This document shows, in pieces, positions 29,906-37,623 of a DNA stretch of 64,000 nt (position 1 is its first letter; each line of letters opens with the position of its first letter). Source of the DNA: Methanosphaera sp. ISO3-F5 (lineage in GTDB: Archaea; Methanobacteriota; Methanobacteria; Methanobacteriales; Methanobacteriaceae); NCBI RefSeq assembly GCF_034480035.2, contig NZ_CP118753.2, positions 1 to 64,000 on the forward strand, given 5' to 3'. Made by a program: the position numbers and the translations under genes. The notes under the pieces were generated by a model. The model saw only the letters and a program-made list of their open reading frames with translations. It did no database searches and was not told the origin of the DNA.

Positions 29906-31135
29906 TTAATTAAAATTTCTTAAAAAGCTAATGATATTCACATGTTCAATTCCTTCTCTGGAAAAATCAAGTTTATCCATACTTAACACATATTTAGGAT
30001 AATTATCTCTTATTTTAAGCAATGGCTCAAATTCACGTTTAATAACTTTTTCATCATATAACAAATAAGATACTTGAATATAAATGCGTTTATTATCTTT
30101 CTTTGCAATAAAATCAACTTCTAATGAGTTAATACGACCAACAGTTACTATATAATCATTTCTAAGAAGATGTAAAAACACTATATTTTCTAATCGTCTT
30201 CCAATATTGATTTGTTTTTCCTCAAGTTCTGATTTATAAAATCCATGATCCATAAGATAATATTTTTCTAAACCTACAATTTCATCATATCCTATTAGAG
30301 ATTCATTGGATACTTTAGATAATAAAAATCCTTCTTCAAGATAATCCAAATAATTATATATAGTTTTAGTTGTTAAACCTTCAGGTATTGTAGGTTTTAA
30401 ATGTTTATATATTGAATTAGCTGAAATAAGATTACCTATATTTTCTATTATAAATCGTATAATACGTTTAAATAATCCCGTATTGCGTACATTGAATCTT
30501 TCTATTATATCATTATATAATATGGATGAAAATAAGTCATTTAAGGTTGTTAATTTATTTTTTCTTGTAGCAATAGTTACAGGCATACCTCCATATTCTA
30601 AATATTCTTCAAAAAGATTTTCAATTTCTGAATTATTCTTATTATTAATTATACATTCATCATTTAATTCAATTTTATAATCTAAAAATTCATTAAAAGA
30701 AAATGGATATATGGGGATGTTGACATAACGACCTGTTAATAATGTTGCTAATTCTTTTGAGAGTAATTTTGAATTTGAACCAGTAATGTAAATATCAGTA
30801 TTTTTTAACTTATGATAACCTGCAATACTTTTTTCCCATTCTTTGACTTTTTGAATCTCATCAAAAAATAGATAAACTTTGGAATTATTTCTTTTAATAA
30901 ATTCTAATACTATTTCATCTAATTCTTCACGAGTTGTAATATAGTTATATGGAGGTATTTCTAAATCTATTAATAATATATTCTCCCTATCAACTTTTTT
31001 TTCTAAAATTAGTTTTTCAATTAATAAATTTAAAAAATAAGATTTACCAGAACGTCTTATTCCAGTTATAACTTTAATTAAATCAATATCAATAAATTCA
31101 TCAATTTTACTCATATATAAATCTCTTTGAACCAT
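29906..31135 (-). CDS. AAA ATPase with DUF4143-type C-terminal domain
   Basis: It has 409 residues. The N-terminal ATPase has GIRRSGKS at residues 25-32, a Walker B LFFDEIQ and ITGSNSKLLS, typical of the AAA_14 group. The C-terminal part, with a winged-helix-like region and VDFIAKKDNKRIYIQVSY, matches the nuclease-like end of DUF4143 proteins (D...QVS). The family is common and mobile in archaea and its role is unclear; roles in defence or DNA handling have been suggested. The gene follows three 40-bp repeats that look like operators (31163-31258). Confidence 0.85.
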   Translation of the reverse strand: MVQRDLYMSKIDEFIDIDLIKVITGIRRSGKSYFLNLLIEKLILEKKVDRENILLIDLEIPPYNYITTREELDEIVLEFIKRNNSKVYLFFDEIQKVKEWEKSIAGYHKLKNTDIYITGSNSKLLSKELATLLTGRYVNIPIYPFSFNEFLDYKIELNDECIINNKNNSEIENLFEEYLEYGGMPVTIATRKNKLTTLNDLFSSILYNDIIERFNVRNTGLFKRIIRFIIENIGNLISANSIYKHLKPTIPEGLTTKTIYNYLDYLEEGFLLSKVSNESLIGYDEIVGLEKYYLMDHGFYKSELEEKQINIGRRLENIVFLHLLRNDYIVTVGRINSLEVDFIAKKDNKRIYIQVSYLLYDEKVIKREFEPLLKIRDNYPKYVLSMDKLDFSREGIEHVNIISFLRNFN

Positions 31136-31162
31136 TTGAAACTACCTGCCAAACAATATATA

Positions 31163-31258
31163 TTTTCCTATAAGAAAAAATATTCCATTTATATTATAAA
31201 AATTTTCCTATAAGAAAAACTATTCCTGTTATGTTATAAAAATTTTATTATAAGAAAA
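31163..31258 (-). promoter_or_regulatory. Three operator-like repeats, 40-bp period
   Basis: TTTTCCTATAAGAAAA occurs at 31163 and 31203 and a variant (TTTTATTATAAGAAAA) at 31243. Each is near-palindromic (TTTTC/GAAAA). The 40-bp period is close to four helical turns, so bound proteins would lie on one face. They end just upstream of the AAA ATPase gene and overlap its probable promoter. Confidence 0.6.
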
Positions 31259-31271
31259 AAATTCTAATTTC

Positions 31272-31340
31272 GGCTCTGTAAAAAAACTATATTTGGGTTA
31301 TTACTCATATTTCTCTCAATGCAAGGTTTTCTACAGAGCC
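31272..31340. mobile_element. 69-bp MITE with GGCTCTGTA ends
   Basis: The ends GGCTCTGTA and TACAGAGCC are inverted repeats. The interior is almost identical to the last ~69 bases of the TnpB elements at 52349-52417 and 60558-60626, including TTGGGTTATTACTCATA. Only TTTC is shared by the two flanks, so an 8-bp duplication is not evident. It contains no gene and must be moved by a transposase supplied in trans. The rest of 31341-31644 holds the acyltransferase promoter and no gene. Confidence 0.8.
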
Positions 31341-31644
31341 TTTCATATGATATATTGTATGCTCAATATGTTTTTCACATCTTATATATTTAATTCAATC
31401 TTTTTTTCTCCTATCATAAAGTTATCCTAAATTTATGGTGTATACAATTTTTTTCTTATTGGAGGGGTGTTTGACTTTTCAAAAGGATATAATATGATTT
31501 TTTCATTATTGGCCTTATGTTGGAGGATTACTTGTTTGTTAAGAATTATAAGATTATTTTCATGTATCTTGTAATTATTATGACATTTTTAACTAAAAAT
31601 ATTTCTATTATTTTAAACAAACTTCTTTATAAGGAGATTGGTTT

Positions 31645-32688
31645 ATGAATAAAACAAGAATTGAATGGATTGATTTAGTACGTGCAATAGCTATATTAAC
31701 AGTATTGTATATTCATTCTGTGGATGGTATATATATTATATCCTCTGATGCAATCATGAATTACACATTATTTTCAAGAATCTTTCAATTTGCTTCATTA
31801 TTCATTGGACGTATTGGTGTTCCCTTCTTCTTGATGATAACGGGTTATTTGTTATTGGATAGGGTTTATGATGATCAGAAGGTTAAGAAGTTTTGGAATA
31901 ATAATTGTAAGACATTGATTGTTGTCACAGTATTATGGTCAGCTATTTATGCATTATCCTTGTTTGTTATATCAAATAAGTATATTCAGGTCAATCCCGT
32001 GGAAGCGGGTAATCTTTTCTTTAGTCATATGTGGTATATGCCAATGATTATTGGTATGTACTTGTCTATGCCTTTTGTTGCAGCTGCCATAAAGCAGTTT
32101 GCAGATAGGACAATTTTTCAGGCAACAGTTGTATTTTCATTATTAGCATTTTGTCTGCCTTTCATAACAGTTCTACTAGATATGCAGGGTATTCAGAACG
32201 TTGCAATACAATACTGTCTGGGATTTAGTGGTGGTATTTATGGTATTTACATTATTTTAGGTTATCTTGTGAAAAAGGGAATGTTCAAGAAAATATCAAG
32301 TAATGTATGGGGGATAGTGACTATTGTGTCCTTCCTGATTTGTGTATTATTCCAGTATTATACATTCATCAGAGGATATAATTTCTTTCTATGGTATGAA
32401 TTCCCATTTATACTAACAGGATCCTTTGCACTGTTTGAACTGGTTTCAAGGATGAATAGTGTAAGATTTTATAGTCAGGTTAAAGTATTGTCTAAGTATT
32501 CATTTGCTGTATTCCTGATACATAACCTGTTTAGACTTCCATTGCTTCCATTTATTGTAATGTTACCTTTCACTGAGCCGGTTAAAGCATTACTGTTATG
32601 GGTATTATTGATAGTGTGCAGTTATGCTACAGCAATTATAATTTACAGAATTCCTAAGTTTGGTAAATTTATGTTGTATATGCGTTAA
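31645..32688 (+). CDS. Membrane acyltransferase (acyltransferase 3 family)
   Basis: This 347-residue protein has about ten hydrophobic membrane segments. The N-terminal WIDLVRAIAILTVLYIH motif holds the catalytic His seen in the OafA/WecH-type acyltransferase-3 family. Such enzymes add acetyl or other acyl groups to cell-surface sugars. AAGGAG lies before the ATG. It converges exactly with the esterase gene, the two stop codons being adjacent, so an acylation/deacylation pairing is a possibility, although the genes are on opposite strands. Confidence 0.85.
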   Translation: MNKTRIEWIDLVRAIAILTVLYIHSVDGIYIISSDAIMNYTLFSRIFQFASLFIGRIGVPFFLMITGYLLLDRVYDDQKVKKFWNNNCKTLIVVTVLWSAIYALSLFVISNKYIQVNPVEAGNLFFSHMWYMPMIIGMYLSMPFVAAAIKQFADRTIFQATVVFSLLAFCLPFITVLLDMQGIQNVAIQYCLGFSGGIYGIYIILGYLVKKGMFKKISSNVWGIVTIVSFLICVLFQYYTFIRGYNFFLWYEFPFILTGSFALFELVSRMNSVRFYSQVKVLSKYSFAVFLIHNLFRLPLLPFIVMLPFTEPVKALLLWVLLIVCSYATAIIIYRIPKFGKFMLYMR

Positions 32689-33534
32689 TTATCTTATTTC
32701 TTTTCTTATTTTTTTTATCATGTTTATTGCTTCGGGTATTGGAAACAATGGGTAAATATGGAATAAATCTTTTCCTACTATTAATTCTACATCCACGTCA
32801 TTATCTACTAGTTTTTCATAGTATCTTTTCACATCTTGATAGAATATTTCATTTGTCCCTACTGTAATTAGTGTTCTTGGTAGTTTTTGGTTGTCACCAT
32901 ATAGGGGGCTTGCCTTATAATTGAATATATCATCAGCTGCCCATTTTTTTCCAATCTCTTTCAGTCCCACAGTTCCCAGTATAGGGTCATCTTTATCATC
33001 ATATTTCCTTGGCATTGACAAATCAACCCATGGTGAAAATGCTATGATATTATCTGCTTGTCTTAGTGAAGTAAAGTTAATATACTGACTAAAACCTAGT
33101 ATGAATCCTCCACCAGCTGAATCTCCCATCAATGTAATATGTTCGTATTGTTGGCATAACCTTGAATATAACTTATACATAAAATCATATGCATCTTTAT
33201 AATCATGTTCCGGAGCCAAGGGGTATGCAGGTAAAATAATGGGAATTCTAAGAATTCTGCTAAGAAGATAACAGTAGATGGTATGCTGATAATTTAACTG
33301 GTTAACATAAGCACCACCATGGAGGTATATTATTACATGAGAATTATCATAGTCATGGCCCATAGTAACTATTTTCATATCTTCAAATTCTTCAGTATGA
33401 AATATTGTCCTAACGGGTTCATCCTGTTTATCTGCTAAAAATAGTTTAATTTCTTCTTGCGAATCCATATATTTTGGTTTAGTTTTCTTAAGAATAAACT
33501 CGGCAATTCTTGATAAAATTGATCTTTGGGTCAT
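32689..33534 (-). CDS. Alpha/beta hydrolase (HSL-type esterase)
   Basis: It has 281 residues. The oxyanion motif HGGAYVNQL, the nucleophile elbow GDSAGGGF and a late His in KDLFHIYPLFP give a full hormone-sensitive-lipase-type catalytic set, with a likely Asp in ITVGTNEIFYQDV or nearby. No signal peptide is obvious. Substrates are probably short acyl esters. It lies 37 bases downstream of ilvN copy 1 stop on the other side of its start, on the same strand, so it may be cotranscribed with ilvBN. Confidence 0.88.
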   Translation of the reverse strand: MTQRSILSRIAEFILKKTKPKYMDSQEEIKLFLADKQDEPVRTIFHTEEFEDMKIVTMGHDYDNSHVIIYLHGGAYVNQLNYQHTIYCYLLSRILRIPIILPAYPLAPEHDYKDAYDFMYKLYSRLCQQYEHITLMGDSAGGGFILGFSQYINFTSLRQADNIIAFSPWVDLSMPRKYDDKDDPILGTVGLKEIGKKWAADDIFNYKASPLYGDNQKLPRTLITVGTNEIFYQDVKRYYEKLVDNDVDVELIVGKDLFHIYPLFPIPEAINMIKKIRKEIR

Positions 33535-33571
33535 TAAACATCACAAAAAAAGTAGTTTAGTTGGAAGAGTA

Positions 33572-34081
33572 TTATAATGTTTTTTGTCCTCTTCCTATTG
33601 CGGTTATTCCTGTTTTTGCCGTTTCTTTGATTCCGTATGGTCGTAGTAGGTTCATTAGTGCGTTTATTTTGTCTGGGTTTCCTGTTATTTCTACTGTTAT
33701 TGTTTTTGGTGTTACGTCTATTATATGTCCTCTGAATATGTTTACGTACTGTATTATTTCGGCTTTGTCTTGTTCTTTTGGTGCGTGTATTTTTAGTAGT
33801 GCTAGTTGTCTTCTTAGTGTGTTTTCTGGTTTCATTTCTCGTACTTTGATGACTTCTATGAGTTTGTTTAGTTGTTTTATGATTTGTTCTAGTGTGTTGT
33901 TGTCACCGTATGTTGTGATGGTTATTCTTGAAATTTTGGTGTTTGCTGTTTTTCCTACTGTGATGTTGTCTATGTTGAAGTCTCGTCTTGTGAATAGTCC
34001 TGCTACCCTCTGCAGTACACCCGTCTTATTTTCTACGAGTATGCTTATAGTATGCTTATCATGTTTTCCCATTTTAATCAT
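33572..34081 (-). CDS. ilvN: Acetolactate synthase regulatory subunit, copy 1
   Basis: This 169-residue small subunit has an N-terminal ACT domain (HTISILVENKTGVLQRVAGLFTRR) that senses branched-chain amino acids, and a C-terminal ALS_ss domain. It overlaps the end of ilvB copy 1 by 4 bases. Bases 33575-33995 are almost identical (2 differences in 421) to the second copy at 37126-37546. Beyond 33995 the first ~25 codons diverge at the DNA level, which marks the edge of a recent gene conversion. Confidence 0.95.
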   Translation of the reverse strand: MIKMGKHDKHTISILVENKTGVLQRVAGLFTRRDFNIDNITVGKTANTKISRITITTYGDNNTLEQIIKQLNKLIEVIKVREMKPENTLRRQLALLKIHAPKEQDKAEIIQYVNIFRGHIIDVTPKTITVEITGNPDKINALMNLLRPYGIKETAKTGITAIGRGQKTL

Positions 34082-35751
34082 TCCTCTACTTTATATTCTC
34101 CAACAATTTTAGTAATTTTCTCTCCAGGAGGTACCATAGGTAATAACTCATTAGGATCTATAGGTATATCAATCACGGTTGCTTCTCTTGATTTAAGCGC
34201 TTCATGTATGGTTTCTTTTAGTTCTCCAGGATTTTCTACTCTTTCTCCACGTACACCATAAGATTCTGCTAGTTTAACAAAGTCAGGTGTAGGTGCAAGC
34301 TTTGTCTGTGAAATTCTTTCATCATAGTATAATACCTGCCATTGTGCTACCATTCCAAGGTATCTGTTGTTTAATACACATGTAACTATTGGAAGATCAT
34401 ACTCATGTATTGTTGCAAGTTCCTGTGATACCATCTGGAATCCACCATCTCCACATATAGCAAGAACGTTTTCATCAGGTTTGGCAATTTGTGCACCTAT
34501 TGCAGCAGGCAAACTGTAACCCATGGTTCCCAGTCCACCACTGGATAAGAATGTTCTTGGGTTCCTGGTCTTATAGTAGTGTGCCATCCACATCTGGTTT
34601 TGTCCTACATCAGTAGATACTATTGTTGTTGGCGTAATTGCTTCCATTATCTCCTTAATTACTTCTTGAGGTTTAAGTGGAACAGTATTAAAGTTCATCT
34701 TTGGAACATATGCTTTTCTTTTTTCTACAACTTCACTTGTCCAGTTAGCAGCTTCATCGCCATATTCTTCTATGAGTGATCGTAGGGTAATTTTTGCATC
34801 ACCCACTATAGGTATGTCTATTGGCACGTTTTTACCAATTTCTGCCGGGTCAATGTCTATATGAATCTTTGTTGCATTTGGTGCAAATTCTGATACTTTA
34901 CCTGTTGTACGGTCAGAAAATCTGCAACCAATTGCTATAAGGCAGTCACAGTCTGTCACTGCATTGTTTGTTGATTCTAGCCCATGCATACCAAGAAGTC
35001 CAAGGGATAATTCATGGTCTTCAGGTATTGATCCTTTACCCATTAGGCTAGTTGCAACAGCTATGTTTGATAGTTTTGCAAATTCGAACAGTTCACCTGC
35101 TGCATCAGATAATATTACTCCACCACCCGCTAGGATAATAGGTTTTTCACTATTCTTTATGGTTTCTATTGCCTTTTTTATCTGTTTTATGTTTGCTTTG
35201 GTTGTAGGTTTGTATCCTTCAAGTTTCATAACTTTTTTCATGTCATCTTCGTTAACGTCTGCTTCAAGAACATCTTTTGGAAGGTCAACTACAACCACTC
35301 CTTTTCTACCGGTTCCTGCAATATGGTATGCTGCGTCAATTATTTCTGGTAAGTCTTTGGATTTTCTTGGCTGAAAATTAGCTTTTGTTATTGGCATTGT
35401 AATACTTATAGTGTCAACTTCCTGGAATGCATCAGTTCCAATGATTGGTGTTCCAACTTGTCCAGTAAGTGCAACTACTGGGCTTGAATCCATTTGTGCA
35501 GTTGCAATACCTGTTACTAGGTTTGTTGCACCAGGACCACTGGTTGCTATGCATACTCCTGTTTTTCCTGATGTTCTTGCGTATCCATCGGCGGCGTGTG
35601 CTGCTGCCTGTTCATGTCTTACAAGTATGTGTTTTATGTCACAATCATATAATGAATCATATAATGGTAGAAGTACTCCTCCAGGGTAACCGAATACTAT
35701 GTCAGTACCATTTTCTTTAAGTTTCTTTAGTAATGCGTCACTTCCATTCAT
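34078..35751 (-). CDS. ilvB: Acetolactate synthase catalytic subunit, copy 1
   Basis: This TPP- and FAD-dependent enzyme condenses pyruvate to acetolactate, or with 2-oxobutyrate to acetohydroxybutyrate. The catalytic Glu is in VRHEQAAAHAADG near residue 45, and the TPP/Mg motif begins GDGGFQMV and ends LNNRYLG. It has 557 residues, full length. AGGGGAAAAA precedes the ATG. It is clearly diverged from copy 2 at 37620, unlike the small subunits. The 208-base gap to the divergent ATPase gene holds both promoters. Confidence 0.97.
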   Translation of the reverse strand: MNGSDALLKKLKENGTDIVFGYPGGVLLPLYDSLYDCDIKHILVRHEQAAAHAADGYARTSGKTGVCIATSGPGATNLVTGIATAQMDSSPVVALTGQVGTPIIGTDAFQEVDTISITMPITKANFQPRKSKDLPEIIDAAYHIAGTGRKGVVVVDLPKDVLEADVNEDDMKKVMKLEGYKPTTKANIKQIKKAIETIKNSEKPIILAGGGVILSDAAGELFEFAKLSNIAVATSLMGKGSIPEDHELSLGLLGMHGLESTNNAVTDCDCLIAIGCRFSDRTTGKVSEFAPNATKIHIDIDPAEIGKNVPIDIPIVGDAKITLRSLIEEYGDEAANWTSEVVEKRKAYVPKMNFNTVPLKPQEVIKEIMEAITPTTIVSTDVGQNQMWMAHYYKTRNPRTFLSSGGLGTMGYSLPAAIGAQIAKPDENVLAICGDGGFQMVSQELATIHEYDLPIVTCVLNNRYLGMVAQWQVLYYDERISQTKLAPTPDFVKLAESYGVRGERVENPGELKETIHEALKSREATVIDIPIDPNELLPMVPPGEKITKIVGEYKVEE

Positions 35752-35959
35752 TTTTTCCCCTCATATTTGTTTAAATTATAATTAGATAAAAATGATATAT
35801 TTTTTATAATTTTTTATACATATATAATTATATCATTTAATGCTAATACTTTTTATTAGTTTTTTAGGTTTTTTGTAAAAAATTTATTCTATTTAATAAA
35901 TTTATTAGTCCTGATTATTTAAGCAGATAGCCTAAAACTTATTTAGGAGTAGTGATATT

Positions 35960-36808
35960 ATGGATAATTTAGAAGAAGAATATTTGAAATTAGAGGATAT
36001 TTTGAATAATCATATGACACTAGATATTATTGATACGACAAAATATGATTTTCTTACTCCAACAATATTAATTCCATTAATTCATTATGCAAAAAAATAT
36101 AATAGAAAAATTATTGCTTCTAATAAAACAAAAAAATATGTCAATCAAGTAATAAAGCAAGAAGATACTAAGTTAACGTCATTTTTAAAGAGTGAGGATA
36201 GGTATTATATGAAAATGCCTACAACTTCAAAACTTCGTTTAGAGGAAGATTCATACTCTAATTTTGTTGAAAATTTAGATCATAGTTATGGAGGGTGGTG
36301 GTTTCAAACATATATAATTTCTGAACTAACAAATAATATATATGAACATGCATTTGGAAATCATCCCATAAATATAGGGATAAACTATGCTCAAATATAT
36401 CCTGCTAATAATCTAATGGATATTTGTATTTTTGATGATGGTGTGAGCATACCTGGCAATTACACGGAGCATGGTATTAGTTATACAGATGATTGTCATG
36501 CTATTGAGTTAGCTTTATCACGTAATTCAACAGGAAAAACTAAAGGATCAAATGATTTGTTAAATGAAAGAGGTAATGGGATAAGAACAGTAATCCATAA
36601 ATTAATTAATGAAAATAAAGGTGAAGCTCTGATTGCCTCTAGAAATGGTTATTTACATATTCAAGATGAAAATAATTATAAATATGGTCATTTAAAAGTA
36701 ATTAATGGTACTTTGGTTACAATTAGATTAAAACAAAATCATGTTTCTCAGTTTATGGATTTATCAGAGTTTGAATTTGATAATCCTTATAGTTATGGGG
36801 GTGACTGA
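35960..36808 (+). CDS. GHKL ATPase-domain protein with N-terminal STAS-like region
   Basis: It has 282 residues. The C-terminal part is a histidine-kinase-like ATPase: N box SELTNNIYEHAFGN (residues ~121-134), DICIFDDGVSIPG (~154-166) and ERGNGIRTVI (~203-212). The N-terminal ~75 residues (LDIIDTTKYDFLTPTILIPL and on) resemble a STAS-like beta-alpha fold. No histidine-containing dimerisation domain is seen, so it is more like an anti-sigma-type kinase than a sensor kinase. It is followed after 1 base by a STAS-like gene. Its target is unknown. AGGAG lies before the start. Confidence 0.75.
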   Translation: MDNLEEEYLKLEDILNNHMTLDIIDTTKYDFLTPTILIPLIHYAKKYNRKIIASNKTKKYVNQVIKQEDTKLTSFLKSEDRYYMKMPTTSKLRLEEDSYSNFVENLDHSYGGWWFQTYIISELTNNIYEHAFGNHPINIGINYAQIYPANNLMDICIFDDGVSIPGNYTEHGISYTDDCHAIELALSRNSTGKTKGSNDLLNERGNGIRTVIHKLINENKGEALIASRNGYLHIQDENNYKYGHLKVINGTLVTIRLKQNHVSQFMDLSEFEFDNPYSYGGD

Positions 36809-36809
36809 C

Positions 36810-37085
36810 ATGACTATACTATTAAAAGAAGAATATGCTTGGACATTAGATAGTGTTTGGTTGGCAGAAGAAATATTTGAGAATATAAACTCTCAGGATG
36901 ATGAAGTGGTTGTCCTTGATTTTGAAGGAATTCGGTTCATTTCATTATCATTTACCCAGGCATATGTTAACTTTAAAAGACATTCTCCAAAGAAAATAAG
37001 AGAAATTAATCTTAATAAGGAAAATAAAACTATGTTACAGGTTGTGGCGGATAAGTTTAATATGAAAATAGGATTAGAAGAATAA
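36810..37085 (+). CDS. Small STAS-like protein (DUF4325 type)
   Basis: This is a 91-residue protein from ATG 36810, with GGGGTGA just upstream; earlier in-frame starts lie inside the previous gene. VVVLDFEGIRFISLSFTQAYV and the following basic helix match the DUF4325 STAS-like pattern, which is related to anti-anti-sigma factors. Translation is probably coupled to the ATPase gene before it. A conserved Ser (LSF) could be a phosphorylation site, by analogy with SpoIIAA; that is inference. Confidence 0.72.
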   Translation: MTILLKEEYAWTLDSVWLAEEIFENINSQDDEVVVLDFEGIRFISLSFTQAYVNFKRHSPKKIREINLNKENKTMLQVVADKFNMKIGLEE

Positions 37086-37122
37086 TTATATTTTTCATAT
37101 AATCTTCTTTAATTCAATATCA

Positions 37123-37623
37123 TCATAATGTTTTTTGTCCTCTTCCTATTGCGGTTATTCCTGTTTTTGCCGTTTCTTTGATTCCGTATGGTCGTAGTAG
37201 GTTCATTAGTGCGTTTATTTTGTCTGGGTTTCCTGTTATTTCTACTGTTATTGTTTTTGGTGTTACGTCTATTATGTGTCCTCTGAATATGTTTACGTAT
37301 TGTATTATTTCGGCTTTGTCTTGTTCTTTTGGTGCGTGTATTTTTAGTAGTGCTAGTTGTCTTCTTAGTGTGTTTTCTGGTTTCATTTCTCGTACTTTGA
37401 TGACTTCTATGAGTTTGTTTAGTTGTTTTATGATTTGTTCTAGTGTGTTGTTGTCACCGTATGTTGTGATGGTTATTCTTGAAATTTTGGTGTTTGCTGT
37501 TTTTCCTACTGTGATGTTGTCTATGTTGAAGTCTCGTCTTGTGAATAATCCTGCTACTCTTTGAAGTACTCCTGTCTTGTTTTCTACCAGTATACTAATG
37601 GTATGCTTATTACGTTTACTCAT
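37123..37623 (-). CDS. ilvN: Acetolactate synthase regulatory subunit, copy 2
   Basis: It has 166 residues. From KHTISILVEN to the end it is identical to copy 1 at 33572, with only MSKRN in place of MIKMGKHD at the start. It overlaps ilvB copy 2 by 4 bases. It ends with a TGA where copy 1 has TAA, so the conversion tract stops just inside the gene end. The ACT domain should bind valine or a related effector. Confidence 0.95.
   Translation of the reverse strand: MSKRNKHTISILVENKTGVLQRVAGLFTRRDFNIDNITVGKTANTKISRITITTYGDNNTLEQIIKQLNKLIEVIKVREMKPENTLRRQLALLKIHAPKEQDKAEIIQYVNIFRGHIIDVTPKTITVEITGNPDKINALMNLLRPYGIKETAKTGITAIGRGQKTL

Noticed and set aside
29706-29909. A 67-residue + strand ORF
   Set aside because: It runs through the G8 tract, has no family features and overlaps the end of the AAA ATPase gene on the other strand.
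31163-31258. Possible CRISPR array of three units
   Set aside because: The repeats are short and near-palindromic, the intervening DNA is itself similar, and they lie on a promoter.
31272-31340. An 8-bp target duplication around the MITE
   Set aside because: Only TTTC is shared by the two flanks, so a full duplication is not supported.
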